A stretch of DNA of 64,000 nucleotides from Micromonospora sp. NBC_01813 (lineage in GTDB: Bacteria; Actinomycetota; Actinomycetes; Mycobacteriales; Micromonosporaceae). The notes below the pieces were generated by a model. The model was given only the letters and a program-made list of their open reading frames with translations, was not told the DNA's origin and searched no databases. The DNA lies in NCBI RefSeq assembly GCF_035917335.1, contig NZ_CP109067.1, positions 312,501 through 376,500 on the forward strand, given 5' to 3'. Shown piece after piece: positions 1-9,609 of this stretch (position 1 is the first letter of the stretch; each line of letters begins with the position of its first letter). A program made the position numbers and the translations under genes.

Positions 1-2
1 GG

Positions 3-365
3 GATCACGGGGTGCGGGTGCACGTGGTCGGCAACAAGATCGACGACGAGTCCGACGTGGACTTCCTGCGGGAGCACGTCGGCGACGACCTGTTGACCTG
101 GATCGGCCGCTCCGGCTTCGTCAAGGCGGCCGAGCGGGGCCAGCACCAACCGATCAGCGCGATGGAGCCAACGAATCGTGACGCCCTGGACACGATGCGT
201 ACAACCATCGATGCTGGTGTGCAGGACTGGGCCAGCTACACCCGGCAGGCGGTGGAGTTCCACCTACGCAACGCCACCGCCTGGGCCAACGACCGGGTCG
301 GCGAGAACCTCGCCGACCAGGTCGATCCGGAGTTCGTCCTCGGACCAGATCTCCTGGTCCGCTGA
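3..365 (+). CDS. CooC/MinD-like nucleotide-binding protein, C-terminal part (cut by left edge)
   Basis: The frame is open from the left edge of the window and ends at a TGA at 363-365, so only the last ~120 residues are visible. The motif VVGNKIDDESDVDFLREHVG resembles the NKxxxxxD nucleotide-recognition segment of CooC-type and other deviant-Walker (MinD/ParA superfamily) ATPases. The rest, with a DALDTM segment near the end, fits the C-terminal helices of that family. The P-loop would lie outside the window. The next gene begins 21 bases downstream on the same strand, so the two may be cotranscribed. Target or partner cannot be inferred from this fragment. Confidence 0.6.
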   Translation, partial: DHGVRVHVVGNKIDDESDVDFLREHVGDDLLTWIGRSGFVKAAERGQHQPISAMEPTNRDALDTMRTTIDAGVQDWASYTRQAVEFHLRNATAWANDRVGENLADQVDPEFVLGPDLLVR

Positions 366-386
366 CCGTCTGCGTGAGGAGAAAGC

Positions 387-779
387 ATGTCCCTCGACGT
401 ACCCGCCGCTCTGCTGGAGCGGGCCGAAGCCGGCCAGGTCGACGACGCCGAGTTCGTCGACTGCGTACGCCAGTCCCTGCCGTACGCCTGGTCGGTGGTG
501 TCCGAGGTGGCCGCCCAGGCCCAGGGCACCACGGCCGAGTTCGCCGACCACGCGGTGCCGCCGCCGAGCGAGGCCGAGCGCGGCCAACTGCTGCGGGCCC
601 TGGCCAGCGACGCGATCCGGGGCGGCCTGGAGCGCCACTTCGGCGTCAAGCTGGCCTTCCAGAACTGTCACCGGGTAGCCGCCTTCAAGCTCGCCGCCGT
701 CGGCGGCGAGACCTACCAGCGGTTCATCTCCCCGCTCGCCCAGATCCGCAACCAGTCGCCCGAGCTGCGTGACTGCTGA
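387..779 (+). CDS. conserved actinobacterial protein of unknown function, 130 aa
   Basis: The ATG at 387 is preceded by GGAG with good spacing (gaggagaaagc). The product is a small soluble protein, acidic in its first half. Its C-terminal part, rich in Phe, Gln and Asn (HFGVKLAFQNCHRVAAFKLA), ends with the motif AQIRNQSPELRDC. I see no signal peptide, membrane helix or catalytic signature. It follows the CooC-like ATPase by 21 bases and overlaps the start of the flavin oxidoreductase by 11 bases, which suggests translational coupling. Because CooC-like ATPases act with a dedicated partner, a joint role with the upstream gene is a reasonable guess, but only from position. Confidence 0.7.
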   Translation: MSLDVPAALLERAEAGQVDDAEFVDCVRQSLPYAWSVVSEVAAQAQGTTAEFADHAVPPPSEAERGQLLRALASDAIRGGLERHFGVKLAFQNCHRVAAFKLAAVGGETYQRFISPLAQIRNQSPELRDC

Positions 780-1866
780 TCCGACCGGACCGGCGGTGGC
801 CGGCGACCGTGACCCGCCGGCAGTGGACCTGTTTCTGCTGGCGGCGCACGGACTGCCGGCCACCGTCAGGTATGCGCGCGCCGCCGAGGCAGCCGGCCTC
901 GGCGGCGTGTGGCTGGCCGAACACCACTTCATCTCGTACGGGCAGTGCCCGTCGGCCACCACCCTGGCCGGCTACCTGCTCGGCGCGACCAGCCGGATCG
1001 CCGTCGGGACCGCCGCCGCCGTGCTGTCCACCCGGCACCCGGTCGCCTTGGCCGAGGAGACGATCCTGCTGGACGCCGTCTCCGGTGGGCGCTTCCGGCT
1101 CGGGGTCGCCCGCGGCGGCCCCTGGGTCGACCTGGCGGTTTTCGGCACCGGACTGGACCGCTACCACCGCGGCTTCGCCGAAGCACTCGATCTGCTGCGC
1201 CGCTGGCTCTCCGGTGCCGCGACGGTCGACGCCGACGGCGAGTTCTTCACCTTCCAGGACGTGCCGGTGGTGCCGCGACCGGCGCGGCCGATCCCGATCT
1301 GGACGGCGGCGACGTCGCCGGCCACCGTCGCCCTGGCCGCCAGCCGAGCGCTGCCGCTGCTGCTCGGCGTGCACGACGACGACGCGGCGAAGGCCGCCAT
1401 GCTGGCCCGCTACGCCGACATCGCGGCGGAGCACGGCCACGACCCGGCGGCGGTGCCACACGCCTCGGTCCACCTGATCGGGCTCGCCGACGACCCGGCC
1501 GCCGCGCGGCGCCAGCTGCGTCGAGCGCTGCCACCCTGGCTCGCCACGACCAGGGAGTACGTCCGCATCGACGGTACGCCGCCGGCGCACCGCGACCTCG
1601 ACGCGTACGTCGAGCACCTACTACGGATCCATCCACTGGGCAGCGCGCAGGAGTGCGCGGCGCACCTGGCGGCGAGCGCCGCCGTCACCGGGGTGCACCG
1701 GCAGTTGCTGATGGTCGAAGGCGTCGGCCCGGCCGCCGTCGACGAGCAGATCGCCGCCATCGGCGCGGAGCTGCTTCCCGCGCTGACCGGCACCCGCCAG
1801 CCCAGCGGCTCGTCACCCGGCAGCGGCTCAGCTGTCGTGCAGGGCGGCCTGCAGCGCCTGCGGTAG
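769..1866 (+). CDS. LLM-class (luciferase-like) flavin-dependent oxidoreductase
   Basis: A 365-residue protein with the bacterial luciferase-like TIM-barrel pattern. Visible elements are an early VDLFLLAAHGLPATVRYA strand, GVWLAEHHF near residue 50, an RIAVGTAAAVLSTRHPVALA segment, and GGRFRLGVARGG, which is typical for F420- or FMN-dependent members. It probably oxidises a small organic substrate with reduced flavin; the substrate cannot be told. The GTG start at 769 lies inside the upstream gene; a second GTG at 796 would also keep the whole barrel. The 3' end overlaps the convergent epimerase gene tail-to-tail by 39 bases. Confidence 0.8.
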   Translation: MTADPTGPAVAGDRDPPAVDLFLLAAHGLPATVRYARAAEAAGLGGVWLAEHHFISYGQCPSATTLAGYLLGATSRIAVGTAAAVLSTRHPVALAEETILLDAVSGGRFRLGVARGGPWVDLAVFGTGLDRYHRGFAEALDLLRRWLSGAATVDADGEFFTFQDVPVVPRPARPIPIWTAATSPATVALAASRALPLLLGVHDDDAAKAAMLARYADIAAEHGHDPAAVPHASVHLIGLADDPAAARRQLRRALPPWLATTREYVRIDGTPPAHRDLDAYVEHLLRIHPLGSAQECAAHLAASAAVTGVHRQLLMVEGVGPAAVDEQIAAIGAELLPALTGTRQPSGSSPGSGSAVVQGGLQRLR

Positions 1867-2730
1867 GTCCGGGTACTGGAAGTCGAACCCGGCCTGGTTG
1901 AGCACCCCGGGTAGCACCCGGGTGCTGCGTAGCGCCTCGACGGCGAACTCGCCGAGCGCCACCTGCAGCGCGAGCGCCGGGATCGGCATGATGGCCGGCC
2001 GGTGCACCGCCGCGCCGAGCGCCTTGCCGAACGCCGCGTTGGTCACCGGCGTCGGCCCCACCACGTTGACCGGCCCGGCGATGTCGTCGCGTTCCAGCAG
2101 GAACGACACCGCCGCCAGCCAGTCCGCCAGAGCGATCCACGGCACCCACTGCCGTCCGCTGCCGAGCTTGCCGCCCACTCCCAGCCGGAACGGCAGCAAC
2201 TGCGGCTTGAGCAGCCCCCCGTCGTGGTGCAACGGCAGACCGGTGCGCAGCCGGACCACCCGTACCCCGGCGTCCTCGGCCGGACCGGTCGCGGCCTCCC
2301 AGACCCGGGCGACGTCGGACAGGAACCCCTCGCCGGCCGGGGCGTTCTCCTCGACGGGCTGGTCACCGGTGTCGCCGTACCAGCCGACGGCGGAGGAGTT
2401 GAGCAGCACCGACGGCCGGTCGGCGGCCGGCAGCGCCGCGATCGCGGTGGCGAGTGTGCTGGTGCTGTCCACCCGGCTGGACCGGATCAGCGCCTTGTAA
2501 CTGTCGGTCCACCGTTTGTCGCCCACCCCGGCCCCGGCGAGGTTGATCACCGCTGAGACGCCGGCGAACGCCGCCGGATCGAGCTGCCCCGACGACGGCG
2601 ACCAGGTGAACTCGGCCGGACCGGGCGCCGGTCGCCGGACCAACTGGACGGTGTCGTGCCCGTCGGCGCGGAGCCGGGCCACGAGCCGGGTGCCGAGGAA
2701 GCCGGACGCGCCGGCCAAAAGGATGCGCAT
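1828..2730 (-). CDS. TIGR01777-family NAD(P)-dependent epimerase/dehydratase
   Basis: A 300-residue Rossmann protein starting MRILLAGASGFLG, which gives the GxxGxxG dinucleotide motif within the first 15 residues. NLAGAGVGDKRW and LLNSSAVGWYGDTGD (the atypical-SDR Tyr region) follow, then the C-terminal DUF1731 segment RSTRVLPGVL, which is diagnostic of the TIGR01777/YfcH family. The ATG at 2730 is chosen because homologues begin right at this Rossmann motif; the reading frame upstream is arginine-rich and not conserved-looking. It lies downstream of the E2/E3 genes on the same strand, separated by a strong hairpin, so it probably has its own promoter. Substrate is unknown. Confidence 0.85.
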   Translation of the reverse strand: MRILLAGASGFLGTRLVARLRADGHDTVQLVRRPAPGPAEFTWSPSSGQLDPAAFAGVSAVINLAGAGVGDKRWTDSYKALIRSSRVDSTSTLATAIAALPAADRPSVLLNSSAVGWYGDTGDQPVEENAPAGEGFLSDVARVWEAATGPAEDAGVRVVRLRTGLPLHHDGGLLKPQLLPFRLGVGGKLGSGRQWVPWIALADWLAAVSFLLERDDIAGPVNVVGPTPVTNAAFGKALGAAVHRPAIMPIPALALQVALGEFAVEALRSTRVLPGVLNQAGFDFQYPDLPQALQAALHDS

Positions 2731-2835
2731 ACCGACATCTTCGCCGACGGGCGCGGCGGCAGATGCGGGGAGTCCTGATTCGGGTGCCGATCGGAGCCGG
2801 CGCAAGGGCTCCGGAGCGCAGCCGGGCGGGGCGCA

Positions 2836-2877
2836 CGCGAAGGGCGCCGGCCGTGGGTACGGCCGGCGCCCTTCGCG
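2836..2877 (-). terminator. perfect 19-bp hairpin downstream of sucB
   Basis: Arms 2836-2854 and 2859-2877 are exact reverse complements around a 4-base loop (GGGT). It lies 22 bases past the stop of the E2 gene, the usual place for a rho-independent terminator. No U-tract follows, which is common in actinomycetes. Confidence 0.7.
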
Positions 2878-2898
2878 CCATCGGTGTCGGTTGCCGGA

Positions 2899-4719
2899 TC
2901 AGGACAGGCCGAGCTCACCCTCGAACGCGCCGGCCTCCAGCCGGTCCTTCACCGAGGTGAGGAACCGGGCGGCGTCGGCACCGTCGACCAGCCGGTGATC
3001 GTAGGACAGCGCCAGGAAGACCATCGACCGAGGTGCGATCACCTCACCCAGCTCGGGATCGGTGACCACCGCGGCCCGCTTGACCACCGCGCCGGTGCCC
3101 AGGATCGCCGCCTGCGGCGAGGGGACGATCGGCGTGTCGAACAGCGCGCCCCGGCTGCCGGTGTTGGTCAGCGTGAAGGTCGCGCCGGAGAGTTCGTCCG
3201 GACCGATCTTGTTGGTCCGGGTCCGCTCCGCCACGTCGGCGATCCGCCGGGCCAGCCCGGCCAGGTTGAGGTCACCGGCGTCGCTGATCACCGGGACCAG
3301 CAGGCCCCGGTCGGTGTCCACCGCGATGCCGAGGTGTTCGCCGTCGGGGTAGGTGATGGTGCCACCCTGCATGTCGATCGAGGCGTTGACCACCGGGTAG
3401 GTGCGCAGCGCCTCCACCGCGGCCAGTGCGAAGAACGGCAGGAACGACAACTTGACGCCGTGCTTGGCCAGGAAGTCGCCCTTCACCTTGGCCCGCAACC
3501 GGGCGATCTTGGTCACGTCGACCTCGACCACCGTGGTCAGCTGGGCCGAGCTCTGCAACGACTCGAACATCCGCTTGGCGATGACGGTCCGGGTCCGGGT
3601 CATCTTCTCGGTACGCCCCCGCAGCGGGCTCGGCTGCGGTTTCGCCGCTGGCGCGGCGGCGGCCGGCGCCGACTTGGCCTGCTCGGCGGCGGCCCGGGCG
3701 GCCTCGGCCGCAGCCAGTACGTCCTGCTTGCGGATCCGGCCACCGACGCCGGTACCCCGCACGTCGCCCAGGCTGACGCCCTGTTCGGCGGCGAGCTTGC
3801 GGACCAGCGGGGTGACGTAGCCGCCGTCGCCGTTCGCGCTGGCCGTCGCGGCGGCGGGCTGCGCCGCGCGCTCCGTCTGGGCCGGTGCGGCGGCGGTCTC
3901 GGCGGCCGGGGCCGGGCTGGCGTACGAGGCACCGGCCGGGGCCGCCGCCGGGGCGGGCCGCTCCGCCGGGGCGGCGGGTGCGGCAGCCGACTCGGGCTTC
4001 GCGGGCTCGGGCTTCGCCGGTTCGGGCTTCACGGGCTCCGGCTGCGCCGGTTCGGGCTTCACGGGCTCCGGCTGCGCCGGCTCGGGCGCGGCACCACCGG
4101 CACTGCCGATCAGCGCCAACTCGGCACCGACATCGGCGGTGTCGTCCTCGGCGACCTTGATCTCCAACAGGGTGCCGGCGACCGGCGACGGGATCTCGGT
4201 GTCGACCTTGTCGGTGGAGACCTCGAGCAACGGCTCGTCGACCTCGACCGAGTCACCGACCTGCTTGAGCCAGCGGGTCACCGTACCCTCGGTGACGCTC
4301 TCCCCGAGTGCGGGCATCTTGACCGCGGTGGCGTCGCCGCTGGGCGCGGCCCCGCCGGACGGCGGGGCCGCCGGTGCGGCGGCCGGCTCGGGCTCGGGCT
4401 GCGGCTCAGGCTCAGCCGGCTGCTCCGTCGCGGCCTGCGGCTGCGCGGCGGGCTCCGGCGAGCTGTCCTGCCCGCCCTCGTCCGCGCCGGAGATGACCGC
4501 GAGCTCGCTGCCCACCTCGGCGGTCTCGTCCTCACTCACCACGATCCGGCTGAGTACGCCAGCGGCGGGCGAGGGGATCTCGGTGTCGACCTTGTCGGTG
4601 GAGACCTCAAGCAGCGGCTCGTCGACCTCGACCCGGTCGCCTTCCTGCTTCAACCAGCGGGTGACGGTGCCCTCGGTGACGCTCTCGCCGAGCCGGGGCA
4701 TGGTGACCGATACCGGCAT
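2899..4719 (-). CDS. sucB: dihydrolipoamide acyltransferase (E2) with two lipoyl domains
   Basis: A 606-residue E2 subunit of a 2-oxoacid dehydrogenase complex. Two lipoyl domains (about 2-77 and 131-206) carry the lysine in STDKVDTE at residues 43 and 171. A Pro/Ala/Glu linker follows (roughly 207-298, with PEPVKPEPA repeats), then a peripheral-subunit-binding domain (about 301-337) and the CoA-acyltransferase domain with the active-site HRLVDG at about 575-580. Databases usually name this actinobacterial form SucB. In mycobacteria and corynebacteria the orthologue (DlaT/AceF) serves pyruvate dehydrogenase, and possibly the OdhA complex, so the acyl substrate is not settled by sequence. The E3 gene is 18 bases upstream, making an lpd-E2 operon. 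Confidence 0.93.
   Translation of the reverse strand: MPVSVTMPRLGESVTEGTVTRWLKQEGDRVEVDEPLLEVSTDKVDTEIPSPAAGVLSRIVVSEDETAEVGSELAVISGADEGGQDSSPEPAAQPQAATEQPAEPEPQPEPEPAAAPAAPPSGGAAPSGDATAVKMPALGESVTEGTVTRWLKQVGDSVEVDEPLLEVSTDKVDTEIPSPVAGTLLEIKVAEDDTADVGAELALIGSAGGAAPEPAQPEPVKPEPAQPEPVKPEPAKPEPAKPESAAAPAAPAERPAPAAAPAGASYASPAPAAETAAAPAQTERAAQPAAATASANGDGGYVTPLVRKLAAEQGVSLGDVRGTGVGGRIRKQDVLAAAEAARAAAEQAKSAPAAAAPAAKPQPSPLRGRTEKMTRTRTVIAKRMFESLQSSAQLTTVVEVDVTKIARLRAKVKGDFLAKHGVKLSFLPFFALAAVEALRTYPVVNASIDMQGGTITYPDGEHLGIAVDTDRGLLVPVISDAGDLNLAGLARRIADVAERTRTNKIGPDELSGATFTLTNTGSRGALFDTPIVPSPQAAILGTGAVVKRAAVVTDPELGEVIAPRSMVFLALSYDHRLVDGADAARFLTSVKDRLEAGAFEGELGLS
4021..4080 (-). repeat. exact 30-bp tandem duplication in the E2 linker
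   Basis: Positions 4021-4050 and 4051-4080 are identical. In frame they encode the alternating [10 protein letters not shown] units of the flexible linker between the second lipoyl domain and the E3-binding domain. Length variation here would alter only the swinging-arm linker. Confidence 0.9.
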
Positions 4720-4737
4720 ATCTCAAGACTCCTCTAG

Positions 4738-6126
4738 TCAGGCGTGTGCGTGCAGCGGCTTGCCGGCCAAGGCCAAGTGGGCCTCGCCGAGAGCCTCGCC
4801 CTGGGTGGGGTGGGCGTGCACGAGTGGTGCGACGTCGGCCGGGTCGGCCTCCCAGTTGTAGATCAGCTGCGCCTCGCCGATCAGCTCGCCGACCCGGGCG
4901 CCCACCAGATGCAGGCCGACGACCGGGCCGTCGACCACCCGGACCAGCTTGACGAAACCGGTGGTCTTGAGGATCTGGCTCTTGCCGTTGCCGCCGAGGT
5001 TGTAGTTGTAGGTCTTGATCTTGTCAGCCCCGTACTGCTCCTTGGCCTTCGCCTCGGTCAGGCCGACCGACGCGAGCTCCGGGTCGGAGTAGGTGACCCG
5101 GGGGATGCCAGTCTCGTCGATGACCGCCGGGTTGAGCCCGGCGATCTGCTCGGCGACGAAGATGCCCTGCTGGAAGCCGCGGTGCGCCAGCTGAAGGCCG
5201 GGCACGATGTCGCCGACGGCGTAGACGTTGGGCAGGTTGGTGCGCAGCCGCTCGTCGGTCAGCACGAAGCCCCGGTCCATCTTCAGACCCTGCTCTTCGT
5301 ATCCGATGCCGGCGGTCACCGGGCCCCGCCCGACGGCGACCAGCAGCAGCTCGGCCTCGAGGGTCTCACCGCCGGCGATCGTCACCGCGACGCCGGACTC
5401 GGTGCGCTCGACCTTCTCGAAGGGCTTGCCGGTCTTGAACGCGATCCCGCGTTTGCGGAACGCCCGCTCCAGGGCCTTCGACGACTCCTCGTCCTCGGCC
5501 GCGACCAGCCGGGGGAGCGCCTCGATGATGGTGACGTCGACGCCGAAGGAGCGCCAGACGCTGGCGAACTCGACTCCGATGACGCCGCCACCGAGCACGA
5601 TCGCCGAGGTGGGGACCCGATCCAGCTCCAGGGCGTGCTCGCTGGCGAGGATGCGCTCGCCGTCGACCTCCACACCCGGCAGGCTGCGCGAGTACGAGCC
5701 AGTGGCCAGGATCACGTTACGGCCGGTGTACCGGGCGCCGTCGACCTCGACCGTGTCCGGGCCGACCAGCCGACCGGTGCCCGCCACGTAGGTGATCTTC
5801 GAAGACTTGATCATGCCCTGCAGGCCCTTGTACAGGCGCCCGACCACGCCGTCCTTGTAGCTGTTGACCCCGGCCATGTCGATACCGACGAGGTCGGCCT
5901 TGACACCGAACTGCTCGGACTCACGCGTGGTGTCGGCCACCTCGGCGGCGTGCAGCAACGCCTTGGTGGGAATGCAGCCACGGTGCAGGCAGGTGCCGCC
6001 GACCTTGTCCTTCTCGATCAGCGCCACCGACAGCTCGAGTTGCACGGCGCGCAGGGCGGCTGCGTAGCCACCGCTACCGCCGCCGAGGATGACCAGGTCG
6101 AAGGTCCCGCCGTTCGGCTCACTCAC
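4738..6126 (-). CDS. lpdA: dihydrolipoyl dehydrogenase (E3)
   Basis: A 462-residue FAD disulfide oxidoreductase that reoxidises dihydrolipoamide with NAD. The FAD-binding GGGSGG is at about 15-20. The redox pair C46/C51 lies in GGTCLHRGCIPTK, followed by a second Rossmann motif VILGGGVIGVEFAS for NAD, an FAD-contacting VYAVGDI, and the C-terminal dimer-interface pair in HAHPTQGE (His about 439, Glu about 444). The ATG at 6126 sits directly before the FAD strand. It is the first gene of the operon with the dual-lipoyl E2, so the two products should assemble in one complex; E3 may also serve other lipoyl enzymes such as the glycine cleavage system. Confidence 0.95.
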   Translation of the reverse strand: MSEPNGGTFDLVILGGGSGGYAAALRAVQLELSVALIEKDKVGGTCLHRGCIPTKALLHAAEVADTTRESEQFGVKADLVGIDMAGVNSYKDGVVGRLYKGLQGMIKSSKITYVAGTGRLVGPDTVEVDGARYTGRNVILATGSYSRSLPGVEVDGERILASEHALELDRVPTSAIVLGGGVIGVEFASVWRSFGVDVTIIEALPRLVAAEDEESSKALERAFRKRGIAFKTGKPFEKVERTESGVAVTIAGGETLEAELLLVAVGRGPVTAGIGYEEQGLKMDRGFVLTDERLRTNLPNVYAVGDIVPGLQLAHRGFQQGIFVAEQIAGLNPAVIDETGIPRVTYSDPELASVGLTEAKAKEQYGADKIKTYNYNLGGNGKSQILKTTGFVKLVRVVDGPVVGLHLVGARVGELIGEAQLIYNWEADPADVAPLVHAHPTQGEALGEAHLALAGKPLHAHA

Positions 6127-6327
6127 AGTTCACTCCCAGATCGCGTCGCTGCACAGGAGGGCCGTCCCACACGTCGTCCCATGGAACGGGCAGACTTACC
6201 CCGGCCATCTTGTCACTTGTAGTGTCTGAACGCTCAACGAGGTGCCCAATGACACGTGGCAGCAACGTAGGCTTGCTCTGTTCGTCAATGCACGCGGGGC
6301 ACCCGCAGCTGGGGGAGGGGATCGCCG

Positions 6328-6654
6328 GTGGCGTGGTTTCGTCGGCGCAAGCAGTCGAGTGCGGGGCCGGGTGGTCGGCCGGCGAATCGTGCCGATCTCG
6401 CGCATCTTGAGGAGTTCATCCGGAGTCGTCGGGGAGTGGAAGCCTTCATCGAGCCACGCACCACCGTCACCGAGACGACAGTGATGCTCATCGCCCACGA
6501 CGGCGAGTGGACCAGGCGCCGGGTGGACGGACCCGAGATCGCCCGTCGCTTCGCCCACAAGATGGCGATCCCGATCTACGACGTGGCGCTCGTCGGCTAC
6601 CCGCAGCGGATGCGTGACTTCAACGAGCGGCGCAAGCGGGCCGACCGGGGCTGA
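6328..6654 (+). CDS. conserved actinobacterial protein of unknown function, 108 aa
   Basis: A small basic protein beginning MAWFRRRKQ with an arginine-rich N-terminus, then an acidic-hydrophobic core (LEEFIRSRRGVEAFIEPRT) and VMLIAHDGEWTRRRV, IPIYDVALVGYPQRMRDF near the end. The start is preceded by GGGGAGGGGATCGCCG, a strong purine-rich ribosome site. There is no signal peptide or transmembrane helix. It is divergent from lpdA with about 200 bases between them and convergent with pepA. I recognise it as a family that recurs beside pepA/lpd in actinomycetes but know no function. Confidence 0.75.
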   Translation: MAWFRRRKQSSAGPGGRPANRADLAHLEEFIRSRRGVEAFIEPRTTVTETTVMLIAHDGEWTRRRVDGPEIARRFAHKMAIPIYDVALVGYPQRMRDFNERRKRADRG

Positions 6655-6738
6655 CCGCCCCGACCGACGAGTGGTTGCCCCGGGGCACCGGGCGCGACGC
6701 GGTCGGCGCCGACGCCCCGGGGGGAAACTGCCGGCGCG

Positions 6739-8331
6739 TCAGCCGTTGGCCGCGATGTCCTCGACCACCTGCACCAGGGTGCGCACCGGCACTCCGGTGC
6801 CGCCCTTGCTCCAGTAGCCGTTCGGTTCGCCCGAGTGGTACGCCGGCCCGGCGACGTCGATGTGCGCCCAGGCGACATCGTCGCTGACGAACTCGCGCAG
6901 GAACACCCCGCCCTGGAGCATGTGCCCGGCCCGGTCCATCGACGAGTTCACCTGGCAGATGTCCGCGATGTCGGACTCCATGCCCTTGCGTACGTCGTCC
7001 GGCAGCGGCATCGGCCAGGCCGGCTCACCCACCGCTTCGCCACCCGCCTGCACCCGCGCGCACAGCTCGCTGCTGCCCATCACCCCGGCCATCCGCTTGC
7101 CCAACGCCACCACCTGCCCGCCGGTCAGCGTGGACGTCTCCAGCAGGTAGTCGCAGCCGTCGGCGCAGGCCCGGGCCATCGCGTCGCCCAGCACCATCCG
7201 GCCCTCGGCATCGGTGTTGAGCACCTCCACCCGCTTGCCGTTGAACATGGTGACCACGTCGCCGGGCCGGTAGGCCGTACCCGAGGGCATGTTCTCCGCC
7301 ATCGGCAGATACGCGGTGACCGCGACCGAGGGCTTGAGCGCCGCGATCGCCAGCATCGCCGCGCCCACCGCCGCCGCGCCGGCCATGTCCGACTTCATCT
7401 CCCACATGCCCTGCGCCGGCTTGATCGAGACCCCGCCGGTGTCGAAGGTGATGCCCTTGCCGACCAGCGCGACCCGGGGCGCGTCCGGCGCGGTGCCACC
7501 CGGCGGGGTGTAGGAGAGCACCACCATGCGGGGCGCGGCGGTCGATCCGCCGCCGACCGCCAGGATCCCGCCGTAGCCGCCGTCGGCCAACGCCTGTTCG
7601 TCGAGCACCTGCACGTCCAGCCCGGCCGCGCTGGCCGCCGCGCCGACCGACTCGGCGAACGCCGGCGGCCGCAGCTCGTTCGGCGGAGTGTTCACCCAGT
7701 CGCGGCACGCCACCACCGCCGCCGTGACGGCGTTGGCCCGGACCACCTCGGCCTGCGCGGCCGGATCGGCGGCGTCGGTCACGTGCACCGTGACCGAGGC
7801 GACCGGCGCCCGCCGGCCCGGCTGCGGACGGGTCTTGTAGCCGGCGAACCGGTAGCTGCCCAACTGCGCGCCTTCCGCCACCGCGCGCAGCGCCGCCGGG
7901 CCGTCGGCGTCGTCGGGAATCGGCAACGCCAGCGCGACCCGGGCGGTGCCGGCGAGCGCCCGGACCGCCGCGCCGGCCGCCCGGCGCAGCGTCTCCGGAG
8001 CCGGTGCCGCACCGGCGGGTTCCGGACCCAGCCCGACCGCGACCAGCAGCGGCGGCCCGACGGTGCCGAGCGTCGCCAACTTGATCACCTCACCGGCCGA
8101 CCCGGTGGCACCGAGCAGGGCGAGCGTCTCGGTGAGCCGGCCCTCGAACGCGACGGCGATGCTCTCCGCGCCGCTCGCCAACAGCAGGCCGGTCGTCGGG
8201 CCCGGGCCGCCCGCCGCAGCCTGGCCGCCGTCCGGCCGGTCCTGGCTGTGTACGCCGATGACGAGTGCGTCGACAGCCAGTTCGGCGGGATCGGTGTCGA
8301 CCAGGTCCAGGGTGGTGGTGGATGATGTCAC
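6739..8331 (-). CDS. pepA: leucyl aminopeptidase (M17, PepA)
   Basis: A 530-residue cytosolic M17 aminopeptidase that removes N-terminal residues with two metal ions. The diagnostic signature NTDAEGRMVLGDAM is intact, and the metal/substrate segment VGKGITFDTGGVSIKP carries the conserved Lys and Asp. The N-terminal macro-like domain (about 1-190) is divergent and Ala/Gly-rich, as usual in this family. The start at 8331 gives a normal family length. It is transcribed away from gcvT across a 135-base divergent region. Some M17 enzymes also bind DNA, but nothing here indicates that. Confidence 0.93.
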   Translation of the reverse strand: MTSSTTTLDLVDTDPAELAVDALVIGVHSQDRPDGGQAAAGGPGPTTGLLLASGAESIAVAFEGRLTETLALLGATGSAGEVIKLATLGTVGPPLLVAVGLGPEPAGAAPAPETLRRAAGAAVRALAGTARVALALPIPDDADGPAALRAVAEGAQLGSYRFAGYKTRPQPGRRAPVASVTVHVTDAADPAAQAEVVRANAVTAAVVACRDWVNTPPNELRPPAFAESVGAAASAAGLDVQVLDEQALADGGYGGILAVGGGSTAAPRMVVLSYTPPGGTAPDAPRVALVGKGITFDTGGVSIKPAQGMWEMKSDMAGAAAVGAAMLAIAALKPSVAVTAYLPMAENMPSGTAYRPGDVVTMFNGKRVEVLNTDAEGRMVLGDAMARACADGCDYLLETSTLTGGQVVALGKRMAGVMGSSELCARVQAGGEAVGEPAWPMPLPDDVRKGMESDIADICQVNSSMDRAGHMLQGGVFLREFVSDDVAWAHIDVAGPAYHSGEPNGYWSKGGTGVPVRTLVQVVEDIAANG

Positions 8332-8466
8332 TCGGCGTCTCCGGCGGCTGGGCCGGCCGCTTCGTGAGCGACCGGCGGGTTGGTCTCCGGCGCGACATGA
8401 TCCGCCGGACGGGGTGGTGCCCCGCCGATGCTAACCACCTGCGGGTCCGCGGGTAAGTTGCGACCC

Positions 8467-9594
8467 ATGTCCGAGGTGACCTTGACCGGCAGCGGTCCGC
8501 TGCGCCGATCCCCCCTGCACGACCGGCACGTCGCGCTGGGCGCGAAGTTCGCCGCCTTCGGCGGCTGGGAGATGCCCCTGGAGTACGCCGGCGCCGGCGT
8601 ACTACGCGAACACGAGTCGGTACGCCGCGCGGTCGGCGTGTTCGACGTGTCGCACCTGGGTAAGGCCAGGATCACCGGGCCGGGCGCGGTCGGCTTCGTC
8701 AACTCCTGCCTCAGCAACGACCTGGACCGGATCGGTGCCGGAGCAGCCCAGTACACCCTGTGCTGCGACGAGGAGACCGGCGGTGTCGTCGACGACATCA
8801 TCGCGTACCGGCACGCCGACGATCACGTCTTCCTGATTCCCAACGCGGCCAACACCACCGAGGTGGTGCGTCGGCTACGCGACGCCGCCCCCGGCGGCAT
8901 CACCGTCACCGACGAACACACCGGGCACGCCGTCCTGGCCGTGCAGGGGCCGGCCGCCGTGGCACTGCTCGACGGACTGGGCCTGCCCACCGGGCACCCG
9001 TACATGAGTTTCGTCGTCGGCCGGCTCGGCGGCACCGAGGTCGTCGTCTGCCGGACCGGATACACCGGGGAACACGGCTACGAACTGGTCGTCCCCGCCG
9101 ACCACGCCGCGCAGGTGTGGGACGCGCTGCTGGCCGATGGGGCCCAGGTGGCCGCGCAGGCCTGCGGGTTGGGTGCCCGCGACACCCTGCGGACCGAGAT
9201 GGGGTACGCGCTGCACGGCCAGGACCTGAGCCCGCAGATCACCCCGGTGCAGGCCCGGCTCGGCTGGGCGGTCGGCTGGCGCAAGCCGCAGTTCTGGGGC
9301 CGCACCGCACTGCTGGCGGAGAAGACCACCGGCCCGGCCCGGCTGCTGTGGGGCCTGCGGGCGGTGCAGCGGGCGATTCCCCGCCCGGGCATGCCGGTGC
9401 TGCTCGACGGCACCCGGATCGGCGAGGTGACCAGCGGTACCTTCTCACCGACCGGCAAGGCCGGCATCGGGCTGGCGCTGCTGGACACCGCCGCGGTGAC
9501 CGCCGAAGGCGCCGAGGTACAGGTCGACGTACGCGGCCGGCTGGCACCGATGCAGGTGGTGAGCCCGCCGTTCGTGCCGTCGTCGGTGCGCTGA
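8467..9594 (+). CDS. gcvT: glycine cleavage system aminomethyltransferase (T protein)
   Basis: A 375-residue folate-dependent aminomethyltransferase. It transfers the methylene group from the lipoyl arm of H protein to tetrahydrofolate. Family hallmarks are [13 protein letters not shown], the [17 protein letters not shown] segment, [18 protein letters not shown] with the catalytic-region Asp residues, and [16 protein letters not shown] chose the ATG at 8467 rather than an in-frame start 39 bases upstream because homology begins there. No gcvH or gcvP is nearby, so the system is split over the genome. I see no glycine-riboswitch-like structure in the short leader. Confidence 0.94.
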   Translation: MSEVTLTGSGPLRRSPLHDRHVALGAKFAAFGGWEMPLEYAGAGVLREHESVRRAVGVFDVSHLGKARITGPGAVGFVNSCLSNDLDRIGAGAAQYTLCCDEETGGVVDDIIAYRHADDHVFLIPNAANTTEVVRRLRDAAPGGITVTDEHTGHAVLAVQGPAAVALLDGLGLPTGHPYMSFVVGRLGGTEVVVCRTGYTGEHGYELVVPADHAAQVWDALLADGAQVAAQACGLGARDTLRTEMGYALHGQDLSPQITPVQARLGWAVGWRKPQFWGRTALLAEKTTGPARLLWGLRAVQRAIPRPGMPVLLDGTRIGEVTSGTFSPTGKAGIGLALLDTAAVTAEGAEVQVDVRGRLAPMQVVSPPFVPSSVR

Positions 9595-9609
9595 CGAACG
9601 GGGCGATGG

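Noticed and set aside
2884-4737. Long plus-strand open frame opposite sucB
   Set aside because: It is the antisense of a clearly homologous E2 gene; His/Arg/Gly-rich low-complexity translation is typical of G/C-rich shadow frames.
4744-6222. Plus-strand frame opposite lpdA
   Set aside because: Antisense shadow of a gene with complete FAD and redox motifs.
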